From: Acridotheres tristis
Taxonomy: Eukaryota > Chordata > Aves > Passeriformes > Sturnidae
NCBI GenBank assembly: GCA_037013685.1
Contig: CM072894.1
Span: forward strand, 26,225,529-26,289,528
Reading direction: 5' to 3'
DNA length: 64,000 nucleotides
This document shows, in pieces, positions 1 through 15,400 of the stretch. The notes under the pieces are model-generated. The model worked only from the letters and a program-made list of their open reading frames with translations. It was not told where the DNA came from and made no database searches. Each line of letters opens with the position of its first letter. Position 1 is the stretch's first letter. The position numbers were made by a program, and so were the translations under genes.

Positions 1-3000
1 ACTCAAACTAACTTCATCAATTGATGAGGCAACTAGCCCATGCAGTCATCTCTTTCCAAAACTGTTCCATCATTTCATTTTATTTTTTCATTTCTGTCTA
101 CGCCTCTGATCCTAATGTTAGTCTTCAAGCTGCCAGCTGAACTGCTCCCACTTGTTTCGATACCACTGACAACCCTTTTTGGTAACACTCACCAATGTTT
201 GCTGCTGTGGGTACTTGGGTTATGCCCCTTCACTATTACCAAATTTAGCTTTGCTGTTATGTTGCAGCTGGTGGTTAATGCCATATGTTAACACTGCTTT
301 CTAATTGGCTTCTACCTTAATCACATGTGACAAAAAGAAACTTTTTATTTTTGAAGCACATACTGCCAAGCAAAATTAACTTACATCATGGTCTTTGTGT
401 CTTAAGTGAGAGTGGTGTATTTATGGCCAAAATACCAACAAAGCTATAACAACACAACCCAGGTGATAACAATATGAAATCTCCCTGCTGATGCCATAGG
501 CTGCATTATTTTAGCTTATAACTCACCCCCTCTCCCCAAACCCAGGTAAAACAAAGCAAAAAAACAGAGAGAAAAAAGATAAATGTAAAGACGAGATGAA
601 GAAAAGGGAAGCGTTGTTTCTCCTCCACCCCAAACTGCACAAGAGGGAGAAAGGCATCTGTGCAGGTGACTCAGCCAGGTCAGGGAGAGCCATCAAAGGC
701 TGAGAATTTTTGGCATCATGAAAACATTTTCCTTACAGTTTGGGAGCCTAGAGCATCTTCAAGAAATTACAGACATAAAATGAGATATTATGATCTGTTA
801 TGATGCTAAACCTGACCAGCCACATCCCACCCAGACTTCATTTAAGATCCCTGTATGTTCTGTTGCTTGCTTTCCTAAGTCTTCTGTGCCTTTAGTCCAG
901 CGCCTCCTGTTCTCCAACACAATGACACTTTGCAGAGATGACATTATTAAATGTCAGAAAGTGCTCATGCAAACCTTGTTGTTTGCTAAACAAAAGAGTC
1001 AGTGAGAAAGAGACAGATGACCTTCCCTCCAAATTTCAGTGTTCAGGTTAATAGTGATGGCCCTAAGGCTGCTCAAGTTATCTAGTGTGCTATGTCACCT
1101 CAAGCCTTGTTAGCTGAGGACAACCAGGAGCCAGGCAGCACTCAGTCTGCATGAGGATGCATGGGAGCCATGAAATCTGGATTCAATCTCATGCACTACA
1201 TGTCTCATGGATATATGTCTTTTATTAAGTGACATAAGGTGGCTAGACTAGACAGTCTGAGTCCCACCTCTTTCATGTCCTGCAATAGCTTTTTTGAGGT
1301 CTCATCAGTGTTGCCTCTTGCACAACCAAAACTTTACTTGCTTCTTTTCTATGTTTAAGAGCCACAGAGTCCTTAGGCCTGCACTGTGCTTAAAACAGTC
1401 CTTAAGCCAGCACTGTTTAAGGACCAAGGAGTCCCAGTGCTCTTCCCATGGCTCTGGACTGCAGGCCTGCAGGAGCAAACTATGGAAGCACTGGGTGCCA
1501 GGGTCTCTCTGCCATGTTAGCCCAGCAGGTAGGACTGAGTCACTCCAAGTCATCTCAGAGATGCTGCAGTGATGAGAATACAATGACCAGGCTGGACAGA
1601 AAGAAGAGAAAACCCCCAGTCCAACAGACACAGCAGAAGTCTGCAGCACCAGCGTGGGTGCACAAACCAGAGCCAGTTGGAAACACGAGCAGATCCTTGC
1701 AGGAAGGCAGACAAACACTTTAACACCACTGCTCATAAAGGGCAAAGCAGAAACAGGGAGGTTAAGTAGTTTACTTAAGCTATGGAGCAGAGCCCAGTTA
1801 GACACCCTGGAGCTGGGCTCAAGCCACTGTTAGACCAGCAGCTTTCAAATAATCATTCCCACAAACTTCTTCTGTGGTGATATTTCTGAACAATACCAGG
1901 GAACATTCCACCATAAATTGTGCTGTGTTCCAGTTTCCACATTATAGCTATGATGTAACTCAGAAACACTTTGTCCCATCAAGCCCAACAACAATAGATT
2001 TAATCAGAACATTTGTCTCAGAGAGACAATGGGGAGTTCTGATTAACCTGGCACCAAACTCTGGCAGTTGCCTGCAAGGGATTTTTTTAAAATTTTTTTC
2101 TAAATGCTTGCCCTTGGCAGCTCTTCAGCCTGCAATATGCCAAGCCTGTGGCTGCCAGGAGAGCTGTGAAAATGCCCCATGCCATTTGACATACAAACAA
2201 CATACTTCATTTCAGAAATGCAACATTTCTGCAGAAGCACAAGGAGGAGGACGCTGTTCCCTGAGCATGCCACCAGCCAAACACTTGAGCATCAAGGGCA
2301 TCACACCAGTGTCAGATGCAGAGGGTCTGTCCTGTGAGAACTTGCTGGTGGTGGAAACTGAACAGCGGGCACTGGGCTCTCAAAAGGGAGAAGAGAACAA
2401 GGGTACCACTGCAGCACTGCTCTGCAATGGCTTGGTTGGCTCCTTCTGCACTTCTGCCCAGACCACAAAACCTCTGTGGGTTGCTGCAAAGTGGAAAGGC
2501 TCCTTCACATAGAGTAGGTGCAGGGGGGAGCCCAGGTGAGAAGTGAAAGCTCAGCAATTGACAGACATCAGTCAGTCATCAAAGGTACAGGAGCACAAGC
2601 TACAGCCCAGTGTGACTGAACAAAACAGGGCTCCATTCTGCATCCAAGCACCAAGCAGTTCCCTGAGGCCTGCAGGGTGGGATAAAGTATTTCTCAGTTT
2701 GGGTTTAAGGGATATCTTGTATTGTCCCCTCATTGTGCCCTCCCTGCTCACAGCCCATCCCAGACACCTTCCATCCATCCACCTGTCCCACACTTGTGCT
2801 GTTCACATCCCACAGCCTGGCTGGTTCCCTGCTTGCAGCTGCCCTTCTCCCTAGCAGTGCAGTCACAAAAACCCCTTTCCATAAGGGGCCAAACTATACC
2901 AAGGCTGAGTCTCAGACTTGTCCTAGAGCAAATTACTGCTAGGCAGTAATGCTCAGGAGATGAAAATGTAATGGGAGTGTATCTCAAACTAACCCTTGGC

Positions 3001-6000
3001 ATTTGTAATCTAAGACAGTTTAACATAAGCTGGGGGGAATATGGAAAAACAAACAAACCCTACCAAACCAACAAAAAACAAAAACAGAAAGAAAACCATG
3101 AATAAGAAAGAAGAAAGGCAGTAACCAAAGCCTGCAACAAGGTCCCAAAGCAGCTATCAGCCTCCAGCTCTTACTCCATCCTTCCTCCTGCTCAGCCTTG
3201 CTGTCACTGCTTTCTCTGCAGTAGCACAAAGGAAAGGAGCCAGTTCTGCTAGAGGAGATTTGGGTCCAGAGAAAGAAAGGGGGCTCCCCATTAGAGCAGC
3301 TACAAATAGTACTTTAGCACAGCATCTTCTGCATATCCTTCTTTCCCACCAAAAAAAAAAAAAAAAAATAAAAATCAAGGCAGCTTCTCCAATACAAGAC
3401 AAAATGCCAGATACTCTTGTTTTCACAGCAGCCACTTCCATTCTCATCCTTTTGCCGTTCTCATGGTTGGCATGAGTGGTACTTCTGCAGTTAAGTTCTT
3501 GTGTGTGTTGATGAGGTTGAAGGAACTTTCTCTGGGTGGATCCAGTCAGACAGAGAAGTTTGAGATTTTTTTATAAGCATGTTACTCATCCTGACCAGCT
3601 CCTGCCTCCCATTCATTTCAACAAAATATGTTTGTTTTGTTATAAATCTTCATTTGATTTTTGGGACATGAAATGCTCACCCCTGCCAAGAAAAAAATGC
3701 TACATTCTGCATGTCACCACTGTGTTCTCCTCTTCTTAAGAGCTTGATGTTGTAAAATAAAAATATAATTTATATTAAGGCCAAATTTTTATCAGGCCAA
3801 GGCTTTTAATGGAAGGAATCTGTGTATGGTAAAATATATTAAAAATGACTGTTACTAAAAAACCCACCAAAACAGTCACTGTTCAAGGCATGTAAGCCAC
3901 TACCTTGTTTACTTCATAATTTATCCAAAAATCCCTAGCATTCTTGTGATAGTTGTATTATGGTTTCATCCACCACCAAAATAACACCCTGATCCTCAGA
4001 TTCATTTCAATAGCCCTGCAATCATACAGCCAGATTGTTAAGTGTGCAACCCAGGAATTAAAACAAAAATTAAAAGAATGAAAAAGAATGAAAAACACCT
4101 TGTCTTGAGCTTTCTTAGAGGGCCTTAAGAGTGGAAACTCTCTCGTTTCTTAAGGACTTGGTTCATTTTAAGAATTATATTCCTCCCATGGAGATGTACA
4201 AATGTTTCCAGTCCAGAGTTTTTGGAGCTATGCAATAATTAGAGGTTTTTCTCCAAGCTCAGGAGGTATTGGAATAGTCTGAAGATACCAGATTAAAAAT
4301 ATAATAAAATCTTCTCCACATGGTTGCAGAGTGGTTTGAAAGCAGACAGAGAAGATCCAGCTGTACAAACAATTATCTTCCAATATTATCTGGAAGCCCT
4401 TCAGGAGCTGGTAATAGCGTGCATAACACCACAGTTTTGTTCCCCCACATCAGCAGGCTAATTCATATGCAATTACATTTCCAACCATCATTATCCACAT
4501 TCCTAATTCATGGCTTTTCAAAGACACTAATGTCACACTTGTCCTCTTTGTTACTAACCCTACGATATTTAAAACCATCTCTTCAGTTGATCTGTATGTT
4601 CATTAGAGGTGGTTTCACATCAGATGTTCGATGACCCAGCTTTGGGGTCATTCACTATGTAGACCTCAGGTCTATCTTATTCTATAAATATGACCTATAA
4701 ACCAGGGCCCAAGGCCAGTGATCCCCAGGCTAGTTCATCCTGATACATGATTTACTCACTCCTCACTCCCTTTAATAGATTTGAAGTTCTACCTCCAGGT
4801 ATGTTCTTTCCGTATTTCTTTGAATTTTCTTTCCGTTTCTTTCTGAGTCTAGCAGGTTTAATTATTTCCAGACCTTGCAGCCAAAAGTGAAAGAAACCTA
4901 AAACATATGATTAGAACATTTTTTTCTTCAAACACCACAAATAATCCATTACAATTATTTATTGTCTTTGGATTGAGACAAAGCAAGAAAACAAGTATGC
5001 CATAAATGACAATTTGATGTATTTCAGTATACCACAGAACTGCGTCAATGAAATTACTTTTAACTTGCTTTGTTGAGCCTCCTGAGAAATCTTATCAGGA
5101 TTATTGCTGAACATAAGCCAAAGTTGATACTGTTTGTCTTTTGAGTTGCAGGAAAAACAAGAAGTGTTTTGGGTGATGCTTGAAGACACCTAAGAAAGTG
5201 ACTGTTGTGAGCAAAGAGCAGTGGTTGTGATGGTGGGAGGGCAGAGGCAAGGCACTGTCTGAGGGGAAGGCAGTACTGCTGACAATGTTCTTTCATGCCT
5301 CAAAACCTGCCAACTTTCTCCAAATATAATACCAAAACACGATGTCTTTACCACAGATTTTGTCCTGATCACCTGTACCTTACCCTCCATCTACAAATCT
5401 TTACATCCCCTCAGGGAATCTATCTAGTATCAAGTGGGATATGAGTGAAAAACCAAGTGATGCATCTTAATTCACAGTAGGTAATAACAATAACAGTAGC
5501 CACAGCATTTAGAAACACCTTTAGATATGTGATGGTAAAGAACATCACAAATGATAGCATGTGCCTGCATCCCTTTCATAGCGAGAAATCATTGAATTGA
5601 CTGGTCTTGTTCTCAGCTTCGAGTTTGTCATCATAGGATAACTCAAACCACTCTTTTCTTTACCAGAAATTTTGGTGATACAGTACATTCTTTTAGAAAT
5701 AAAATGGTCCCTAACCAATTCTCATTCTTTAGTCCTACAGAAAAATACTAATTGCATTCAGCAAGCAATATTCATACTAAAAAAAAAGAGTAAATTTTTC
5801 AGTTCTGAAAGACAATTTTCCCAGTCCAGCGTTACTAGCAGCTTTCTTCTTCACTTCTGAAAATCTACAATTTCTCTACCACCACCCATATTCAGAATTT
5901 AAAAGGAAGAATTTCTGCCTCTGCAATCACAATTAGGATTTGAAAAGGTTCTGTGAGCAGCCTGAAGTAAACTAATTCATTTATTCCATGCTGCTCTGCA

Positions 6001-9000
6001 GAATGACCAGCGCTCTGCATTTGGAGTTTTTCCCAGTTCATATCTAAAAAAATACTGCAGGGTAAGGATTCGGCCTGTGCATCATCTACCTCACTTTTGC
6101 CAAGCCACCACATCTCCCAGTTTGTTTTGTGCACTGCTAAATCCCATGTGAAAGTAGTTTTGCCACAGCAGGGCTACCTGTGATGATCAACCAGCACATG
6201 CACGAAGTCTCCACTGTGGTCATGCTTGTCTTGCTAGAAATTCATGCATCCATAACTCATCTCAAAAGAGCAGTTCTGATTCAAACCTTATGGGAAAAGT
6301 TGCACATAAGCATTTAGGCAAAATTAGTGGTGCTGGCATTTATGTGTCATTGCAGGTAGAAGATATTAAGACTTCTATACACTCCATGAAGTTTAGTAAA
6401 CTGACATCCTGAACGCTTCAACACATTGTTCTGGTTAAAAGAAAAACCCACATCAAGCTGTTTTGCAGCTTTATTCCTAAAAATCAGTGACACAATGTCT
6501 TTTTTTGCAGACGAAAAAGAAAGTTCTATGTCAGGTTTCCGGGTTTGAGCAATCCTAAAGCTTTACACAGTGTGAGGTTTTGAGAGCACTAACAAAATCA
6601 CTGAGGGCTTTGGCTGTTTTACAGCTTTGTCTCAAGAGAAAATAAAAAGAAACCATGAATTTGTTCATCTTTTAAGGAGCAGTACTTAGTGGAAGCATGA
6701 AAATGGAGGGCTGCAGTGGGTGATTAAATAGTAGCCCATATCAAGTAACAATGGCGCTGGCATTGCTTTTTAAAATAAGTGTAAGGAGCTGGGACTGCAC
6801 CGTCCTTACCGCAGGAAGCTGCACACAGCTCTGGATGCACAGTGCTGCCTGTGGTTGGGCTTGTGGCTTTTTGCTGGTTAATTGCCTCATTCCTGGCTGA
6901 GGACCTCAATCAGATGCATAAACCACATGCTCAACTTCCCTATGGAGCAGCAAAGAGTTAGGGCTAGCCTTGGCTTTTGCAGGGCACAGCCAAGCCATAC
7001 ACCCCAGCTCTTCCTGCTGATGGGCTTCAGCACCCTGGGATGGAGGTGTTGAGGATCAGATCAGGCAACTGACTCTGCTTAAAACATTTTTCTTTAAGTG
7101 TTCACCCCTTTCACAATCCAGGTTTGCCACTCCCTGTGCCAGAGACATCCTGGGAGATGAGGAGAGATGAAGGGACTGAGAGGGCAGCCACAGCTTTGTG
7201 GATGCAATGTGGTAGCAAGGTGGTGAAGTTAAACCATCACAGGGATTACTCACACAGGCTGGAGATGTGGCCCCTCATTCACACTCCACTGAAAACCAAT
7301 GCTTGCCCCCAGGGTGTAGTACAGCTTTATTGCTGACCTCCCTAGTATTGTCTGAAGGAGGACAAGACACACACACTCTTCATTTGAGGCTGCTACTGTC
7401 ATACTTGGATGTGCATTTTCTTTTCCCAGCCATCTCGAACACACTGCCTTGGACCAATATAGCCATTGTTGTAGCTATGAGATGTATTGGATTAAGAAAT
7501 TCTCCCAAGTCACAACCAGTCGTTTATTTCTAACCTGGGGTAGTCTCTGCATAGCCACTGACACAGGGCTTACACCACAGCCCAGGCAGAAATGGAATGC
7601 AGGGCAGGAATCTCTGTGGGTCAGTGCAGCAGCCAGACACCTCCCGGTGTGGGAGCCCATCCCCAAGCACAGGCAGCTCATCCCAAGACAAGCAGTGCAG
7701 GACCAGCAACAAGAGTAGGGCAAAAATTACACATAGAAAAGCTGAAAGAAGAATAAAGGGGGAGATTGAGGGGGTGGAACATGGGAAAGAAATATTGTGG
7801 AAGAGGAAGCACATGGGAAATGTTTTTTGATCTTACCTACAAGTGTGTAGTGAGTAGTCATTAACACACACATCAATTCCTGGGACTGTCTGGCCACACA
7901 ATACCTGAATCCAGAAAATGTACAAGGCCAGGGAGGAGAAAAGATTTACTTTGATCAGCAAAGCAGTGGACAACAGGTTCACTATGTCTACATGATGATT
8001 TTACCCTAGTTCACAGGATCACAGTCTCTGAAGACACGTGGGGCACACACAGGAAATGTCAGAGCATTTGCTCGTGACTGCCCATGTCTCCTACCTTACT
8101 GTGCAGCAAGATCAAATGTTGTTCTTGCCTGCACGGGGCAGGGAGTTCCACTTCTGAGCTCTAAATCTCCAGTGACAGTGGGAACAGGTGAAGCCAGTGC
8201 TCTCTGCTCCTTGTCCCTGGAGCTTCCTGGCTTCGCTTTCCCATGTGGAGGACCCAGCCTGTACAGAGTAACATACACTGTGACTGCTTGGTGCTGATCC
8301 AGCACTCTCCAGTTTCTCTTAGAGTGCACTAACCTCTGGTTTTTGACCATCATCCAAACACACTCTTTGCACCACACTTTTTATCTTCCCAGCTGGTAAT
8401 TGCACCAAAGGAGGCTCCCAGATAAATATCAGTAGTAACACATTCTCCCTCACTTGTCATTGTTCTTCTATGATTCAAACAGCTTCAAATGACAGATTTG
8501 AAAAATGGCCAGGGCTTGTAAAGTGTGGGAATGGAAAGTTTCTGAATGCTGGCAAGTGCTTATCAACCCCTACATTGTAATATCAGTAACCAACTGGCAA
8601 CAGAGCTGTGCCAAATTAGGTGGAAAAGGAGCACACACAAAGAAAGATCAATAGATCTAAAGACAGAATTGCTATAAGCATGAGTACTCCTGAATAATTT
8701 CACCCACTATTTGCTACAGCAGGACTTTCCCTTCAGCAGCATCTCTAAGTGTTGTTCCAGTGACTCTCAAGGAAGCTGATACAAACATCCAAGTTTTTCA
8801 GCTGCAGTACAACATATACCTCAGCTGTTCAGCAAAACCAACCCTACAGCTCAGTCATAGTTTGATGTGGAAAATATTTTATTAATCAATGAATTTTGTG
8901 TCTGCTCAGGAATATCAAAATACTCAGGCAAGCCCTTCAAAGAAATGTTACTGGGTATCAAGTGCTACAGAAAAGGTCTTATTCAAGAATATACAGGGCA

Positions 9001-11220
9001 TGTGTTGGTGGCTGTGGTGGGAGGCACTGCCCGGCCAGTTCTGTGACACAGTGCTATTTCACTGGCCACCACTGAGGTGATGCTCTTGGTTGCAGTGTGT
9101 GCAAACCTCAAACACCAAGCACTCACACCCACCCCATCTTCTCCCCCTGATAAAGAGGGTTTAGCCACACTTCTCCAGTTCAATTACTGTAACAGGATTC
9201 AGACAGACCAAAACTATTTTTAAACTACAGAATTTCCCTTTTCATAAAGATTATGTGGGAAAGAAAGATCATCAACCCCACAAAAGTCCATCTGAACATA
9301 CTAAAAATATAAAAAAGATAATCCTGCTCTTTTTTCAGCAACTTTTGCAAGAACTAGGACATACCAAGCATGGCTCTCTCTTATATGCTGAGAAAACTCA
9401 ACCTTAACAACATTAAATTCCCCCCAGACAAACACCATGTATTTCCAAGGTCTTTCAAAGGCACTCCATTAAAAACACAAAGAAATAAAATGTTACAGAT
9501 TAGTTAGTAAAATCTGGCCTTAAACCTAATTCTAAGAAGGTTACTATTAACCCTACAGATCTCAACTGAGCTGGTCCCAGGGATGCTACAACCATACTCA
9601 GGAGGCATCCAGATCTATCAACCATAATTCCATGGGTCTTGTGGCCAAATCATCATGTCAAGTACCCGTTCAGAGAACAGTTTGTGTTCTCAAAGCAGTG
9701 AGAACAAAGTGTACAGGCTAAGTAACTTGACGAATAAAAATGTACCTTAAGCAATTAGTGTTCTACCCTGCTCTGCTGCCCTTAATTTACTGAGGTGAAT
9801 TAAATAATGCTCTGCCAAGGAGAAAAAACATCTGTGTCAGAATATCCCATTTTGAAAATGAAGCAGGAGCAGTTTTGAATAGCAAAACCTAAATTTGCCA
9901 TTTGTTGAATTGCAGTTTTGAAACAGTATTTTCACTCTAAAGATCAATTACTCAAAAAAACCCCTTACTACCAGCTACAGAACAGAAGTAGTCTTCTCTT
10001 TCTCAGAAGCTTCATCAGTCACAGGTGGACTGTTTGAAGGAAGTTTAAAATTAAATTCCACAATGCATTTCCTACTGAGCAGACCACAGTATCTACAGAT
10101 GCTCAGTCATGTTGGCAGGGACTCGTCAGAGCAGAAAATGTGTCAAGTAAGATTTTAAATGGAGAAAACCTGAAACATATCACTGATTTTTTATTATAAT
10201 CAGATTATGCCATTTTCCACATTTTAAATCTTTCAAAGGTCAAACCCTTCCTGGCATGTGTCTCACATTCATCTGAGAGCATTGCACTTAGAACCAGACT
10301 CTTCAGTGTGAAGCTCATGGTCACAGCTTGGGTGATTTAGGAGATTTCCCATCAAGTGCCCTCTAGAATTTCCCCTTTTTTGAAGGAACACAATGATGAT
10401 TTTCCTCAAAGAAGACACATGAAGGCACTGTGTAATGCTTCTTGATCCAGGCTCAGCTTGCAAGGCTTATCTTGGTTTCAGGGTAGAAAGCCAGTTGCAG
10501 CCTCTCCATCCAAATTAAAAAGCACTGAAAATAGCTTACATCTTTATTTACTTCAAGACTGTAACTTAAGGATAAGCATCTCTTATCCACCAACTCCAGA
10601 GCCATTTCTCTTCTTGATTGTGTGTTCTTTCATCATGCACAGAAAAAAAGCCAAGTTAATGCAACCCCTCATATCTAGGGACATCAGAACAAGCTGACAG
10701 AGCTGAGAATTTGCAGCACACATAAACAATTGCACAAGAACCCAGTCTGGAGATTCAATGCATTCACAACACAGGTTCCCCAAGCTGCCCAAAATAGACT
10801 GCCCTGCCAGGCACATCCACACAATATGGAAAAGCTCATCCATTGAAGTTTCACCCCAATTTAAAGCTCCCCAGACCCCTCCCACTGCCAATACCACCCA
10901 TCGCTGTGAAGCAGTACTGTTAGCAAGTAAAATCTTAAATTTTTTTGTGTCCAGTTCTATCTTCGATGTCCAGCTACATGCTAGCTGGCAAACACACCAT
11001 CACAAGAATTCCCCAACTTGGTAGAAAGTGGTTGCCAAGTTATATTTTTTCTATTTGTTGTGGAAAATTATTAAGTAAATAAATATATCCCAATTTAATT
11101 TTTAAATAGACATTCTAAAGAGATGAATTGAAAGATAATTACGGTTTGGCACACCTATGTTGTTTTACTTTTCTCCCACCCAACACTGGAAAGACAAAAA
11201 TCTTTTCTTAGTGATTCATA
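1..11220. other. Left flank, no gene recognised
   Basis: Unique-looking AT-rich intergenic sequence. The longest open frames (1874-2512 plus, 212 codons; 1305-1805 minus, 166 codons) show no recognisable domain and overlap frames on the other strand. A/C-rich low complexity occurs at about 3045-3100 and an A18 run at 3351-3368. By synteny this should lie between TFCP2L1 and GLI2. Confidence 0.6.
3351..3368. repeat. Poly(A) run (A18)
   Basis: Uninterrupted run of 18 A, followed by TAAAAATC. No retroposed gene body was recognised upstream of it. Confidence 0.9.
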
Positions 11221-11224
11221 AAAT

Positions 11225-11401
11225 ATCTGAGGCAAGAATGGGATATTATAATCTCTGGCAAGATTTCCTGGCTAGCACTGGCCTTGCTGATGCTGCACAA
11301 GACCAAGCAGCCTTTGGCCTAACCCCCCTTTGGGCAAGGTCTAGGCCAGATGACTTTTGAATACTCCTTCCACACTAAATTATTTTATGAGCCTATGAGT
11401 T
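11225..11401 (+). repeat. Possible degraded CR1 3' tail
   Basis: The end resembles the CR1 tail pattern 'agatgacttttgaa...tccttccacactaaatta...atgag'. The preceding part is too diverged to assign securely. Confidence 0.35.
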
Positions 11402-12174
11402 TACAGCCTTTGTCACAATAACATGTTGATGTCAATCACACTTTCTGGCAAGACAGTAAAGCCTTATATAAAGGCTGGGAGCAAGTTTCACCCATACTGC
11501 CAGTTTTCAAGAGTAATTATTTCATTGAATGCAAAATACACTAGCCTGTAATTGATTTAATTGCATCCTTCCACAGCTCCCACCAATGCCAAGCACTGCA
11601 CAGCCAGCACTGGGCTGGCAATTCCTTGAACACCCCCAGGTGAGCCCTGCCAGGAGGGATCAGCACAGTTTACAGCTGCAGGTGATACTGCTGGCTATAC
11701 CAAGAGTCTGGCCCTACAATTTGGGGACAAAAAACTACTTGCCTGTGTGACCATTTTTATTCCCTGGACAGCTTAGATAAGATGACTTTTGCTCTGAATT
11801 GCTCAGGATTTGTCTCATTTACACAACCAGATAGGCAAAACCTTAAAGTACCACAAACCCTTAAGGAACACAGCAGAAAGGGCACATGGAGCAGCACTCA
11901 CTAAAAAAAGACCATCACTAGGTGCTCCCACCACAAAACTTCTCCAAACTGTGCTATAGCTTCATTCCCAGCATTTAACACCAAAAACTTGTATCACAGC
12001 TGGCACGAACCATGAACTGCCAGCCCTTAATGAAATGAGAGAGACAAACAGAAGTGGGGGAAATATTGTAAGGGTAGGGAAAGAAATAGTGATTTTAATG
12101 CTGTAAGACCTGGTATACACTCTTAGGGAGCTTTATTGCAGCTTTCAGTACTTAAAAGAAAAACATTTTAGCAA

Positions 12175-12452
12175 GGCTCATCACAATGGGACAAGGAGTA
12201 ATGGTTTTAAACTAAAAGAGGGTCAGCTTATATTAGTTATCAATAACTAATAACTTTTTACAAGGAGGGTAGTAAGGCACTGGAACAGGTCACCCAGGGA
12301 GGTGATTGAAGCCCATTCCTGGAAACATTCAAGGCCAGGGCAGACACAGCTCTGAGCACCTGATGTAGGTGGAGATGTTCCTGCTCATTGCAGGGGGGTT
12401 GGGCTAGATAACATTTAAAGGTCCTTTCCAATCAAACAACTCTATAGTTCAA
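12175..12452 (+). mobile_element. CR1 LINE, 5'-truncated 3' end
   Basis: Recognisable CR1 3' end: ATGGTTTTAAACTAAAAGAG, then CACTGGAACAGGTCACCCAG, GGAGGTGATTGAAGCCCATT, a mid segment with 'ttcaaggccagggcagacac', and the tail GGGGGGTTGGGCTAGATAAC followed by 'aaggtcctttccaatc'. It is diverged and carries no reverse-transcriptase ORF. Confidence 0.88.
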
Positions 12453-15400
12453 CAATAAAGCCCAGCAAGAAGCACAGTGCACACCAGCAATTAACAGCAC
12501 ACCCTCAACCTCTCCAACCAGCCACTCACCTGAGATGAATACTCCAGTCCACCACCAAGGGAGGGAATAATTTGGTTTATAAAGCCAGGTCTCCTGAGCA
12601 GGTGCAAGTAGGGATCCTTGGCTCTGAGCTAGTAAGGCTGACCCCACCATGGGCCAATCTGGGAAACTAAAACTCCCAGGAACACCTGCTGCCTTATTTC
12701 CAGCTCCCAGGATATCCTTCCAGCTCTGGCAGAAAGAGCATTTGCAGCTCTGGCTTCCTTGTAAGACATCCTAAAATGTCAAATATGTAGGTAAAAAAGT
12801 GTCATTCTTAATTAAGGGCCATAAATTTCTTCCACAACACTTACCAGTCAGCTTCCTTGATCTCCACCCACATGGCATCTTGCTTAAGGTGGCAAGAAAA
12901 CACTTGAAAGAGGACCCTGGTATTGTGGCTTTGATACTCTGTTGGGATAGAATTTACATCTTGTACTCCTGATTCCTTGTACTCCATCAAAATGGCCTGT
13001 TAACATTTTATTTAATGTCTTATCCATGCCTCTGCTATAAATCTTCACAGGGAAAATCAAGTTAAAAATCAGATACTGCAGACAACAGACATCTGCCATG
13101 GTACTTAAATGGCAGCACTCTGCCATGGTATTTAAATTCTTACCATTCTTCCTGTGCTTAGCAGGTGTATAATATATAATTTCTTTTTTAAATGTATGTG
13201 TCTTATATTTATTCCCCTATTAAACCTGAAATCATCTCCCCATATATTCCCATACTTGTTTAACCAGGAGAGGTGGCCACTGCTCAGGAATGTACTAAGA
13301 GTCTGCTGGTTTGGGGTTTTCTGACTCTCACAGTGCTGTGATGTCACGAGAATTTAATTTTATAAACAAGTGTCAGGCCAGTTAGTTTTCTCCACAGCCT
13401 CAAGCCCTGACAAACACATCCATCTCTTTGGCCCAGGGTCAGAGCTTGGGCTCCTGCTACTGCTCTTTGCACCTCTGGGGCTCAGGTGCTTTGCACTAAA
13501 GTATAATTTTAAGGACATTTTCACAGAGGGAGACAGAGGGTCAGCACCTGTGGGCATGGGAGCCTGAAAGGTGACAGATTAACACCACCTGATGATGTTA
13601 ACAGAGAAAAATTGTTTCATTGTTTTAAAGTGGGAGTCTCCAAGAATCCAAAGGTTAATTTTCTCAATTACTTTTCTTGTGTAGCTGGCCAGTAGGTGAC
13701 CACAATCATCACCATAATTATATCAAAAATTCAACTGTTTGAGAATTGCAAAGTGCAAAGCCATTGGCAGGGACTGAAAGGACAAAGCGGGAGCCAAAGC
13801 TTTTGAAAAAAAAGAAGAATGTATCTCTTTTTCCCCAGTAATCACTTCAACAATCACCAAATTTATCCTCATGTTTTCATTTGGGGATACATTTCTTTCT
13901 TTGTTTCTTTTGAGATATGCCTGTGACAGTAAATAACTACAGCTACTGGAGAAACAAGAGTTGTGGCCTCATAGGCACTGCTGTGAAATGAGGTGAATCT
14001 GATGGAAAAGGCAAACTGTGGGCAGCTCTGGAATAATTTTGTCTGGGACGATGTTTTTGTCAGGACAGCTGTGCAGCAGCATGCACTTAGCTCCAAGTGG
14101 CCTCCAAGCCTTTGTACTGGGTTTCCTTTCCAGGGATGCTCTGGCCATGCACCCTCGGCCAGGATTTCCTACCTGCACCGAGTCATGTGTTCATCTTTTA
14201 CTTAACTTTTCCCTTATTTTCCTACCACAGGTTAAACTATTAAGATCATGGAGAGCTTAACTCCTGAAGTGGTGCCAACCCATCCAGGAACTCTTTCCTC
14301 TGGGAGACACTAGGCTTTGAAAATATTTTTAAAGAGGAATTGGTTTCAGCATTGCTTTTTTTCTTTTTTAAAAAATATTTCTAGTATGCTTCCTCGCTAA
14401 AGCATAGTCTTCAGTATTTAAATTTTCACCATTGGAAAAATTATTTCTCAGTGTATTCAGCTAATTTTGGATTCCTGCTAATCAAACTTTTTTCCAGTGG
14501 CATCATACTTGCTTATTACTTAATATCAGATAAATCAGAACTGAGGCTTTTCTACACAGCAAAATAGATAGTGGCACTGTTTGCAACAGCCAAAAATAGA
14601 AGATTTAGGATGGGATAGGATGAGACAGCCTTGCCTCCCTGGGCCACACATCTCTGGGGAGCAGGGAAGTCAACACTTGTCTGAAACTCCAATTTGATCA
14701 GAAGAACCAGCCTCTGCTGTAATATACTAAAAAACCTCTCAACAATTTAATTTATTGCAGGGTCAAATCTTTCCTACTCAGGTAAGCCTGGAAGCGTTTA
14801 GCTTCTTTACAGAAGAGTCTGACAGGTGTTGTTTCTCTATCTGCTCCATAGTTGTGACTAATCTAACTGAAAGACTGCATTGTTTTGTGAATTAGAAAAT
14901 TAATTTTAAAATGTTTAATTCCTATTAAGGATTTATGTGAGACTATGCCAATGCTTTGACTAAACAGCTCCAGTCCTAAGTCTTGTTTCTCCTTACTCAT
15001 TAAAAGCTCTTAACAGTTCCTGTCCAGTCCTATAGCTGGTGGTAACTTCTGGGTCTGTTCTAAAGTTGCTTACTTGTGCTTCCCGTAGAAATTAAATTGT
15101 GCAGAATTACCACTTTCCCTGTCCTTGAGCCCTTTTTATTAGGTAAAAACCTTCCTAGTGTTCCTTTCTGCATTGACAACCCCTGCCAGCCCATGGGTCA
15201 AGCTTACAGAAGAGGAGGAATAGTTTTGTGTGGAGTTTGGTGGGAACTATCCATGCACATGACACTCCCTTGGCATCCCCACCTTGCAGGACTCAGAGAG
15301 GGATTCACCTCCAGCTCCCAGACGCCCCAGGGATGGTCCCTGCAGCTGGCAGGGCTCATACAGCCACCAAGTCACCAAGCATTGCTGCCAGTGACCCCCC

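Noticed and set aside
1305..1805. 166-codon minus-strand open frame
   Set aside because: No family resemblance and overlapped by plus-strand frames of similar quality.
1874..2512. 212-codon plus-strand open frame in the left flank
   Set aside because: No recognisable domain, overlapping open frames on both strands, and no promoter or splice context. A search for conserved coding signal would settle it.
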